Under the pieces are notes generated by a model, which was not told the DNA's origin, did no database searches, and worked only from the letters and a program-made list of their open reading frames with translations. Below are positions 1 through 6,484 of a DNA stretch of 15,647 nucleotides, piece after piece. Made by a program: the position numbers and the translations under genes. Positions within the stretch are counted from its first letter, which is position 1; each line of letters starts with the position of its first letter. Origin of the DNA: JAIOYV01 sp964388245 (lineage in GTDB: Bacteria; Bacteroidota; Bacteroidia; Bacteroidales; M50B96); contig CAYLZH010000097.1 of assembly GCA_964388245.1 (NCBI GenBank), forward strand, positions 1-15,647, written 5' to 3'.

Positions 1-7
1 ATTATCA

Positions 8-15
8 TAATTTTG
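8..15 (+). promoter_or_regulatory. Candidate -7 promoter element for the acyl-phosphate gene cluster
   Basis: TAATTTTG matches the Bacteroidota -7 consensus TAnnTTTG at every fixed position. It would place a transcript start near position 22, leaving a leader of about 30 bases before the first gene. The matching -33 TTTG would fall outside the window, so only half of the promoter can be tested. Confidence 0.4.
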
Positions 16-53
16 CCAATAATTGAGAAGACAACATAAAAGACTGATAGACA

Positions 54-1055
54 ATGGAATTTATGAAAAAGATCAGGGCAAATGCAGTAAAACTTCAAAA
101 ACGGATTGTATTGCCCGAAAGCCTGGAAGAAAGAACCATAACAGCAGCAAATATCCTTCTCAATGAAGAAATTGCAAAAATCATCCTGATTGGTAAAGAA
201 GAAACAATCCTGAAAAAAGCAAAGTCGCTTTCGCTCAAGCATATTGACAAAGCTCAAATTATAGATCCCGATAGCTATACAAAAATCGATTCTTACGCCA
301 ACCTGATGGTTGAGATGCGGAAACACAAGGGGATGACCAACGAAAAAGCACTGGAACTTTTAAAAAATCCACTATATCTTTCAACGTTGATGATAAAATG
401 TGGAGACGCTGATGGTGAAGTTGCCGGTGCCGAAAATGCCACTGGCGATGTACTCCGACCTGCCTTTCAATATGTTAAAACCATGCCGGGAATAAGTGTT
501 GTTTCCGGTGCATTTATTATGGTTTTAAAAGACAAGGAATTCGGAGAAGAAGGTCTGATGGTTTTTGCCGATTGTGCTGTTCATCCAAATCCTACTGCAC
601 ATGAACTGGCCGAAATAGCTGTCGCAACAGGCCGGACGACCAAAGCGATTGCAGGATTCGAACCACGAATTGCAATGCTTAGTTTTTCGACAATGGGAAG
701 TGCAAAGCACGAAATGGTTGATAAGGTTTCAGAAGCTACCCGTATAGCAAAAAATATGGCACCCGATTTATTGATCGATGGTGAAATGCAGGCCGATGCT
801 GCAATTATTGAAGAAATAGGAAGAAAGAAGGCACCTGATAGTAAAATAGCCGGACAAGCAAATGTACTTGTATTTCCTAACCTCGAAACAGGCAATATCA
901 GCTATAAATTAGTTCAGCGACTTGCCCATGCCGAGGCCATTGGTCCTGTACTACAGGGAATGGCGGCACCTATTAATGACCTGTCGAGAGGTTGCTCGGT
1001 CGATGATATTGTGCAACTGGTTGCTATCACTGCGAATCAGGCAGGGGGAATGTAA
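54..1055 (+). CDS. pta: Phosphate acetyltransferase (phosphotransacetylase)
   Basis: Converts acetyl-CoA and phosphate to acetyl phosphate and CoA, the first step of ATP-yielding acetate formation, in the cytoplasm. At 333 residues it is the short, catalytic-domain-only form without the N-terminal regulatory domains of E. coli Pta. Family blocks seen in order are RIVLPES (17-23), GDADGEVAGAENATGD (117-132), FADCAVHPNPTA (171-182), LSFSTMGSA (209-217) and NDLSRGCSVDD (308-318). Ser311, Arg312 and Asp318 fit the catalytic Ser309/Arg310/Asp316 of the Methanosarcina thermophila enzyme. The start at 54 gives the usual spacing to RIVLPE; an in-frame ATG at 63 is a possible alternative. It is first in a same-strand run of five genes, with the dehydrogenase 43 bases downstream and its partner acetate kinase one gene further on. 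Assignment to the family is secure; substrate preference for acetyl-CoA is inferred. Confidence 0.95.
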   Translation: MEFMKKIRANAVKLQKRIVLPESLEERTITAANILLNEEIAKIILIGKEETILKKAKSLSLKHIDKAQIIDPDSYTKIDSYANLMVEMRKHKGMTNEKALELLKNPLYLSTLMIKCGDADGEVAGAENATGDVLRPAFQYVKTMPGISVVSGAFIMVLKDKEFGEEGLMVFADCAVHPNPTAHELAEIAVATGRTTKAIAGFEPRIAMLSFSTMGSAKHEMVDKVSEATRIAKNMAPDLLIDGEMQADAAIIEEIGRKKAPDSKIAGQANVLVFPNLETGNISYKLVQRLAHAEAIGPVLQGMAAPINDLSRGCSVDDIVQLVAITANQAGGM

Positions 1056-1098
1056 AATCAAAAAATAATAAAACAATAACCTATATAACAAGACAAAA

Positions 1099-2070
1099 AT
1101 GGCAGAAATTATTGAACCAATTGAAAACTATGCTCTTGGAAAAAAAATCCAGAAAAAAGGATCACTGTCAAAAGTAGGAATTATCGGATGTGGAACAATG
1201 GGGCGGGATATATGCCTCCATATTAGCCGCTGTGGGATTGAGGTTGTTTTTATCGATTTGTCTGAAGAAATTATCGAAAAGGTATTTAAAGCCTTCGATA
1301 CAAGCCTCGACGATATCATTAATCGTTGGGGAATGACCGTAAGCGAAAAACGAGCTATTATCCAACGTATTCATGGATCGACCGATTATAATGACATCAA
1401 AGATTGTGAATTGATCATTGAAACAATAAACAGCAGAAAACCCGGAACCAGCAAAGAACTCAGAAAAGAGATATTCAAAAAAGTGGAGGCTGTTGTAGCA
1501 CACGATGCTGTGATAACGTCGAATGTGGCAACCTTAATGATTTCCGAACTCAGTTCTGTTTTGGAACATCCTGAAAGAGCATTAGGGCTTCATTTTATCC
1601 ACCCTGTAAATAAGATCCGAATTGTTGAAGTAGCCCAAAGTGCAAAAACCAACCATGCCTCGTATGAATTTGTTTTAAAATTTGCCAGGATGATTGAGAA
1701 AAAGGTCATCACCGTTCATGAGTCACCTGGCAGTATTCATACCCGAATGGTTGCACCTATGATAAACGAGGCTTGCGAAATTCTGATGGAGGGTGTAGCT
1801 TCTGTAAAAGATATTGACGAAACAATGAAACAAGCCACCGGTTTTCAGTTTGGCCCCTTTGAAATGGCCGATCGTATTGGCCTTGATAAATTGCTGAAAT
1901 GGATGGATAATCTTTATCAGGAATTTGGCGATAGTAAATATAAAGCGTCACCAATTATAAAACGTCTTGTTCGAATAAATCACCTTGGCCGAAGAAGCAA
2001 TTTTGGTTTCTATAAATATGTAAATGGCAGTGCCACAGAAGAAACCGTTACATGTGCTGAAATTAGATAA
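1099..2070 (+). CDS. 3-hydroxyacyl-CoA dehydrogenase family protein (Hbd-like, with altered active site)
   Basis: Related to 3-hydroxybutyryl-CoA dehydrogenase, which reduces acetoacetyl-CoA to 3-hydroxybutyryl-CoA in butyrate synthesis. An NAD-binding Rossmann domain comes first, with GCGTMG at 30-35 and an acidic residue ending the second strand (Asp53). The C-terminal helical domain follows (about 208-307), with INEACEILMEGVASVKDID and FGPFEMADRIGLD. His165 and Glu177 keep the 12-residue spacing of the catalytic His138/Glu150 of clostridial Hbd. The position of Hbd Ser117 is Ala144 (in SNVAT) and that of Asn188 is Thr215 (in PGSIHTR, where Hbd has PGFVVNR). HFFNP reads HFIHP, and a short insertion lies near 111-118. 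The protein is 323 residues against about 282 for clostridial Hbd, partly from an N-terminal extension. It sits between pta and ackA, ending 28 bases before ackA. Family is sure; substrate and even activity are open. Confidence 0.85.
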   Translation: MAEIIEPIENYALGKKIQKKGSLSKVGIIGCGTMGRDICLHISRCGIEVVFIDLSEEIIEKVFKAFDTSLDDIINRWGMTVSEKRAIIQRIHGSTDYNDIKDCELIIETINSRKPGTSKELRKEIFKKVEAVVAHDAVITSNVATLMISELSSVLEHPERALGLHFIHPVNKIRIVEVAQSAKTNHASYEFVLKFARMIEKKVITVHESPGSIHTRMVAPMINEACEILMEGVASVKDIDETMKQATGFQFGPFEMADRIGLDKLLKWMDNLYQEFGDSKYKASPIIKRLVRINHLGRRSNFGFYKYVNGSATEETVTCAEIR

Positions 2071-2098
2071 TCATCAAAAAAAAAGAAAATATCCTGAC

Positions 2099-3310
2099 AT
2101 GATAATATTAGTTTTAAATTGTGGAAGTTCATCCATAAAATATCAGCTTTTTAATATGGACTCAACAGAAGTCCTTGCAAAGGGTGTTGTCGAGAAAATC
2201 GGACTGAAAGGCTCATTCTTAAAACTGGAAAAATACAGTGGCGAAAAAATTAAACTCGAAGGCGAAATTCTTGATCATCAAACGGGTATCGAATATGTTC
2301 TTGGCGTATTGACCAGTCAGAAACATGGTTGTATTTCAAATCTTTCAGAAATACAGGCCGTTGGTCACCGTGTTGCCCACGGTGGAGAAAATTTTGAGAA
2401 GTCGGAATTTATTACTGAATCAGTAAGGGATGAAATTAACTGGCTTAGCCAATTGGCTCCATTGCATAATCCAGCCCACATAAAAGGGATCGATGCCATG
2501 AAAGGTTTACTTCCTGATATTCCGCAGGTAGCAGCTTTCGACACCGCCTTTCATCAAACAATTCCTGACTATGCCTACATGTATGCAATTCCTTATTCAT
2601 TATATAAAAAGTACAGTATCAGGCGCTATGGTTTCCACGGCACAAGTCATAAGTTTGTAGCTGAAAAAGCGTGTGATAGTCTCGGGATCGACATTACCAA
2701 TCAGCGAATAATTACCTGTCATTTGGGTAATGGCGCTTCAATTGCAGCCATAAAAGGCGGACAGTCGGTAGATACATCGATGGGCCTGACTCCGGTCGAA
2801 GGATTAATAATGGGCACCCGCACCGGCGACCTTGACCTGGGTGTTCTCACATTCATTCAGGATAAAGAAGAAGTTGCCTGCTCAACAGCCAATACCATTG
2901 TTAATAAATTTAGCGGGATGTTAGGTGTTACGGGGGTTTCTTCGGATATGCGCGAAATTGAAAAAGCTGCCGAGGAAGGAAACGACCGTGCAGAACTTGG
3001 ATTGAAAATGTACCGGTACAGGCTAATTAAATACATTGGTGCATATATCGGCGCATTACAGGGGCTTGATCTTCTGATATTTACCGGAGGAATTGGTGAG
3101 AACGATCCGCTAACACGCGAAATTGTAAGTAGAAACTTTGAATTTATAGGGATTGATTTCGATTACGAACTCAACGAAGGCAAACGAGGGAAAGAATTAT
3201 TACTGACAAAACCAGGATCGAAAGTAAAGGTTATGGTGGTCCCGACAAACGAAGAACTCGTAATTGCTACTGACACCATGCAAATTGTTTCCGAAATGAA
3301 CGGAAAATAA
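2099..3310 (+). CDS. ackA: Acetate kinase
   Basis: Transfers phosphate from acetyl phosphate to ADP, giving acetate and ATP; cytoplasmic, ASKHA superfamily. With the start at 2099 the protein is 403 residues, the normal family length, and begins MIILVLNCGSSSIKYQ. Residues matching the M. thermophila active site are Asn7, Arg91 (in VGHRVAHGG), Asp148 (FDTAFH), His180 (RYGFHGTSH), Arg241 (GTRTGDLD) and a Glu in TNEEL near 385. The glycine-rich nucleotide loop is FTGGIGEND (329-337). A longer reading frame opens at 2024, but its extra 25 residues are basic, unlike any kinase N-terminus, and overlap the preceding gene, so it was not chosen. The gene follows the dehydrogenase by 28 bases and is separated from ptb by 71 bases. 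Very likely the partner of Pta. Confidence 0.96.
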   Translation: MIILVLNCGSSSIKYQLFNMDSTEVLAKGVVEKIGLKGSFLKLEKYSGEKIKLEGEILDHQTGIEYVLGVLTSQKHGCISNLSEIQAVGHRVAHGGENFEKSEFITESVRDEINWLSQLAPLHNPAHIKGIDAMKGLLPDIPQVAAFDTAFHQTIPDYAYMYAIPYSLYKKYSIRRYGFHGTSHKFVAEKACDSLGIDITNQRIITCHLGNGASIAAIKGGQSVDTSMGLTPVEGLIMGTRTGDLDLGVLTFIQDKEEVACSTANTIVNKFSGMLGVTGVSSDMREIEKAAEEGNDRAELGLKMYRYRLIKYIGAYIGALQGLDLLIFTGGIGENDPLTREIVSRNFEFIGIDFDYELNEGKRGKELLLTKPGSKVKVMVVPTNEELVIATDTMQIVSEMNGK

Positions 3311-3334
3311 AGAAGAAAAGTTAGAAGGATGGAA

Positions 3335-3365
3335 AATTTTTTCTGAATGCTGAATAAGAAAAATT
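3335..3365 (+). other. AT-rich inverted repeat between ackA and ptb
   Basis: AATTTTTTCT (3335-3344) and AGAAAAATT (3357-3365) can pair over nine bases with one bulged T and a 12-base loop. It lies inside the 71-base gap between the two genes. It has almost no G-C pairs and no trailing T run, so it is a poor terminator. It could be a processing or attenuating hairpin, or chance in AT-rich spacer. Confidence 0.25.
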
Positions 3366-3381
3366 CAATAATCATATACAA

Positions 3382-4296
3382 ATGACCATACGTAAATTAG
3401 ACGAAATGTTCGATGTCCTGAAATCGAAGGACACAAAACGATTGGTAGCTGCATATGCCAACGATGCTCATACTATCGAAGCTGTTAGTGAAGCTGTTGA
3501 CAAAGGCCTGATTGAAGCCACTCTTGTGGGCGATGAAGAAACAATTAAAAAGGTTTGTGCTGAAGAAGATATCGATGTTTCGAAATTCCGGATTGTCCAG
3601 GAAAGCAATGATGCCAAAGCTGCCGTCAGGGCTGTTGATTTGATCAATAATGGTGAGGGCGATATTTTAATGAAAGGCCTCGTGAATACGGAAAAATACA
3701 TGAAGGCCATACTGAATAAAGAAAAAGGATTAATGCCTCCTAAAGCTATTCTTAGCCATGTTACATGTATGGAAAATCCAAACTATCACAAGTTACTGGT
3801 TGTTGGTGATGTTGCTGTAATTCCTTTGCCCGAATTACCCGAAAAAGTAGCTATTCTGAATTATCTGGTTAAAACTGCCCGGGCGCTGGGTATTGACAAG
3901 CCAAAGGTAGCTGTAATATCTGCATCCGAATCGGTATCACCAAAAATACAATCGAGTGTCGATGCTGCAATTCTGTCAAAAATGGCCGACCGGGGACAAA
4001 TCCAGGGAGCGATTGTTGAAGGCCCACTCGCTCTTGACCTGGCAATTGATAACGAATCGGCTCAAATAAAAAAAATGGATAATCCTGTTGCAGGCGATGC
4101 CGATTGCCTCCTGTTTCCAAATATCGAAAGTGGAAATGTATTTTACAAGACCAACACAAAACTTGGTAATGCCGTATTGGGTGCTGTAGTTGCCGGGGCA
4201 AAGGTTCCGTGTATTTTATCATCACGGGGCGACAGTGTACTGACAAAGTTGTACTCTATTGCTTTGGGTGCCCTGATTGCTAATTTGGGGAATTAA
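3382..4296 (+). CDS. ptb: Phosphate butyryltransferase
   Basis: Exchanges the CoA of butyryl-CoA (often also isobutyryl- or valeryl-CoA) for phosphate, giving the acyl phosphate used by butyrate kinase. It belongs to the same acyltransferase superfamily as Pta but to a separate branch. The 304-residue length is that of clostridial Ptb. Features seen are GDILMKGLVNTEKYMKAIL (93-111), SHVTCMENP (125-133), GPLALDLAID in the second half, and ADCLLFPNIESGNVFYK near the C-terminus. The start at 3382 follows an A-rich leader (tatacaaatg) with no Shine-Dalgarno, as is usual in Bacteroidota. The 11-bp tandem repeat begins at the base directly after its stop codon. Its partner buk is 98 bases downstream. 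The ptb-buk pairing is the well-known terminal route to butyrate; whether butyrate or a branched acid is the product here cannot be read from the sequence. Confidence 0.93.
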   Translation: MTIRKLDEMFDVLKSKDTKRLVAAYANDAHTIEAVSEAVDKGLIEATLVGDEETIKKVCAEEDIDVSKFRIVQESNDAKAAVRAVDLINNGEGDILMKGLVNTEKYMKAILNKEKGLMPPKAILSHVTCMENPNYHKLLVVGDVAVIPLPELPEKVAILNYLVKTARALGIDKPKVAVISASESVSPKIQSSVDAAILSKMADRGQIQGAIVEGPLALDLAIDNESAQIKKMDNPVAGDADCLLFPNIESGNVFYKTNTKLGNAVLGAVVAGAKVPCILSSRGDSVLTKLYSIALGALIANLGN

Positions 4297-4351
4297 GTCA
4301 TTCGATGGTCATTCGTTGGTCATTCGGTAGGCACTCAATGGTCATTAAGTA
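4297..4351 (+). repeat. Degenerate 11-bp tandem repeat upstream of buk
   Basis: Five consecutive 11-base units follow the ptb stop codon: gtcattcgatg, gtcattcgttg, gtcattcggta, ggcactcaatg, gtcattaagta. The first three agree over their first eight bases and the last two are decayed. A single inverted copy, cgaatgac, lies at 4366-4373 and could pair with any gtcattcg unit to form a hairpin ahead of buk. The same unit in opposite orientation lies downstream of buk. Confidence 0.75.
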
Positions 4352-4394
4352 GTTTAAATAATTATCGAATGACAGCGCAACGAATTATTATTAT

Positions 4395-5465
4395 ATGAAA
4401 AGAATACTTGCCATAAATCCCGGATCGACATCTACAAAAATTGCGGTTTATGAAAACACACATGTTGATTTCATCAAAACCTTACGTCATTCCACCGAAG
4501 AACTTCAGCAATTCGACAAGGTAACAGATCAGTTTGCTTTCAGAAAGGAGATTATTCTGAAAGAACTTGAAAATGCCGATATCAACATCAACAGCATATC
4601 AGTAGTTGTGGGAAGGGGCGGACTTGTAAAACCAATTCCTTCGGGTGTTTACGAGGTAAACGAACGTATGAAGCAAGATCTGATCAACAGCCCGCTGGGA
4701 GAGCATGCAAGTAACCTCGGTGGTCTTATTGCCGACGATATTGCCCGGACGCTTAAAAATGTTAAAGCATATATTGTCGATCCTGTAGTTGTTGATGAAA
4801 TGGAGGATGTGGCCCGTTATTCCGGGCATCCTTTATTCGAACGTAAATCGATATTCCATGCACTAAACCAAAAGGCAATTGCCCGCACACATGCAGAATC
4901 ACTTTATAGAAAATATGAAGAAATGAATCTCATAGTGGTTCACCTGGGCGGGGGTATATCAGTAGGAGCTCACAAAAAAGGAAAGGTAGTGGATGTGAAT
5001 CAGGGTTTGGATGGAGGAGGACCTTTCTCACCTGAAAGAGCAGGTACCTTACCTGTAGGTGCTTTGACCAAACTTTGCTTCAGCGGCGAATACACTCACA
5101 AAGAGGTTAAAGAAATGATAAAAGGCAAAGGCGGCCTTGTAGCTTACCTTGGCACCAACGAGGCATATAAAGTGGAATTAGCTGCCCGTGAAGGGGACAT
5201 GAAAGCCCGTGCGGTGCAAGATGCTATGTGCTACCAGGTAGGAAAGGAGATAGGTGCTTTGGCAGCGGTTCTACAAGGAAATGTTGATGCCATTATCCTT
5301 ACAGGTGGAATTGCCCATAACCGGTACCTTGTCGATTATATCAGCCGGATGACGAAATTCATTGCTCCCGTAGCCGTTTATCCGGGCGAAGACGAAATGA
5401 AAGCCCTGGCCATGAATGGACTGGCAGTAGTTCGGGGAGAAGTTGAGAGTAAAGAGTATTTGTAG
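4395..5465 (+). CDS. buk: Butyrate kinase
   Basis: Phosphorylates ADP from butyryl phosphate, releasing butyrate and ATP; cytoplasmic. It is a 356-residue ASKHA-superfamily protein, matching Buk length and clearly shorter than AckA. Motifs seen are NPGSTSTK (8-15, phosphate loop), VGRGGLVKPIPSGVYEVN (72-89), SIFHALNQKA (162-171), VVHLGGGISVGAH (181-193), NQGLDGGGPFSPERAGTLP (202-220) and ILTGGIAHN near the C-terminus (second nucleotide motif). It is last in the five-gene run and pairs functionally with ptb. Both flanks carry 11-bp repeats, so it may have its own expression control, but no TAnnTTTG promoter is visible in the 98 bases upstream. Branched-chain acyl kinases of this family look alike, so isobutyrate is an alternative substrate. 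Confidence 0.94.
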   Translation: MKRILAINPGSTSTKIAVYENTHVDFIKTLRHSTEELQQFDKVTDQFAFRKEIILKELENADININSISVVVGRGGLVKPIPSGVYEVNERMKQDLINSPLGEHASNLGGLIADDIARTLKNVKAYIVDPVVVDEMEDVARYSGHPLFERKSIFHALNQKAIARTHAESLYRKYEEMNLIVVHLGGGISVGAHKKGKVVDVNQGLDGGGPFSPERAGTLPVGALTKLCFSGEYTHKEVKEMIKGKGGLVAYLGTNEAYKVELAAREGDMKARAVQDAMCYQVGKEIGALAAVLQGNVDAIILTGGIAHNRYLVDYISRMTKFIAPVAVYPGEDEMKALAMNGLAVVRGEVESKEYL

Positions 5466-5539
5466 GAATTCTTCCAGATGTTAGTTGATTGCCCTTTATT
5501 TCAGGGAAGATGACAACATTCTCATTCACATTCAACAAC

Positions 5540-5572
5540 CGAATGACCACTGAATGACTTCCGAATGATCAA
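5540..5572 (-). repeat. 11-bp repeat copies downstream of buk (inverted orientation)
   Basis: Three 11-base units read cgaatgaccac, tgaatgacttc and cgaatgatcaa on the + strand. Their complement, gtcattcg-like, is the unit found upstream of buk. They lie in the 112-base gap between the convergent buk and the TorF-like gene, five bases before the latter's stop codon. The rest of this gap shows only a weak four-base hairpin (ccct/aggg, 5492-5506) without a T run. Confidence 0.65.
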
Positions 5573-5577
5573 TTCCT

Positions 5578-6327
5578 TTACAAGGAACAAACAAACACCA
5601 GGAATACATTTTCAGTATCGGGATTTGTAATAAGTGAAACCGAAACCGGTATGTTAAAACTATCGGTTACTTTAATTTCTTTTGATGCGGTTAAACCTAT
5701 ATTAACTATTCCGGGCTTATCGGCATAGAAACCAGACTCTTTCAAGTTGGTATCAGCTTTATTTGGGGTCCCTCCAATAAAAAAATCAAGATCTGTATTG
5801 TTCCAGCTTTTATTATAACCCAACTCAATATAAGTGGAATAGAACAAATCGTTATTGGCTTTTCTTGCATCGGCACCATAGAAATTACTTGCTATCATCA
5901 AACTTACCGGAATTTTTTCTGTGCCATTAAATTGAATGGTTCCTTCCAGTATATGACCTGTTTTATCCTTATGGTAATTGTAAAAATCATTATTTACCAA
6001 AAGGTCATCCGGGAAAAAATAATCGGTTAAGGTAACCGACAACATCTTGTTGATATCATAATTAATATAGAGATCTGTTTCCTGAATAAATGATTTGGAT
6101 TTATCGCTAATAAATTGTGAGGTTGTGAAAGCGCCCCATGTACCTATTTGTAGCTTCCCAAAGGAGAATTCCAATGCAGGCTGTATGCTTGGCGAACGGC
6201 CATAATCTGCACCACGCCATACATAACGACTGGCAATATCAACTCCGAAATTCACTCCCTTTTCCTGGGCTGATAATTGAAATGAGATGAATAATGTTAA
6301 GAATAGTAATCCGATTGACCTTTTCAT
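5578..6327 (-). CDS. TorF-like putative outer-membrane beta-barrel protein
   Basis: The 249-residue product starts with a clear signal peptide (basic MKR, hydrophobic 5-19, cleavage probably after Ala20 in LSAQE). The mature part opens with GVDIASRYVWRGADYG and SPSIQPALEFSFGKLQIGTW, which resemble the TorF/Gcw_chp group of putative porins and outer-membrane proteins of Proteobacteria and Bacteroidota. Alternating polar and hydrophobic strands with many aromatic residues fit a small beta-barrel. No enzyme motif is present. The C-terminus (NPDTENVFLVFVCSL) ends in a strand but lacks the usual terminal Phe/Tyr/Trp. It lies 157 bases downstream of the dipeptidase on the same strand; this gap holds a weak -7-like element (TACTTTCG, complement of 6358-6365), so it may be transcribed separately. 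Substrate is unknown; family placement is from resemblance only. Confidence 0.7.
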   Translation of the reverse strand: MKRSIGLLFLTLFISFQLSAQEKGVNFGVDIASRYVWRGADYGRSPSIQPALEFSFGKLQIGTWGAFTTSQFISDKSKSFIQETDLYINYDINKMLSVTLTDYFFPDDLLVNNDFYNYHKDKTGHILEGTIQFNGTEKIPVSLMIASNFYGADARKANNDLFYSTYIELGYNKSWNNTDLDFFIGGTPNKADTNLKESGFYADKPGIVNIGLTASKEIKVTDSFNIPVSVSLITNPDTENVFLVFVCSL

Positions 6328-6484
6328 AATTTTTGTTTTTAAAATCTATTTAGAATACGAAAGTAAATATTTAACAAGTGATTATTCATGATAATGGTTT
6401 TAGATAAATTGGTTCCGCACAATTTGGAACGGCTATCTGTTATAATCACGACCTTAATTTCTAAATCAACTCAATTACTTTACA

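Noticed and set aside
1099..2070. Dehydrogenase as a pseudogene because of altered active-site residues
   Set aside because: The frame is full length, the NAD motif, His, Glu and C-terminal domain are intact, and spacing of all motifs is preserved, which argues for a divergent working subfamily rather than decay.
2024..2098. Longer N-terminus for acetate kinase starting at 2024
   Set aside because: The extra 25 residues are basic and low in complexity, overlap the preceding gene by 47 bases, and acetate kinases start right at the MIILVLNCGSS strand.
3869..4246. 125-residue reading frame on the - strand opposite ptb
   Set aside because: Antisense to a clear ptb gene, rich in His, Gln and Arg as expected of a shadow frame, with no promoter or leader.
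4297..4351. Possible CRISPR array
   Set aside because: Units are 11 bases with no unique spacers and no cas genes nearby; this is a short tandem repeat.
5491..5510. Rho-independent terminator after buk
   Set aside because: Only a four-base stem (ccct/aggg) with no T run; too weak to annotate.
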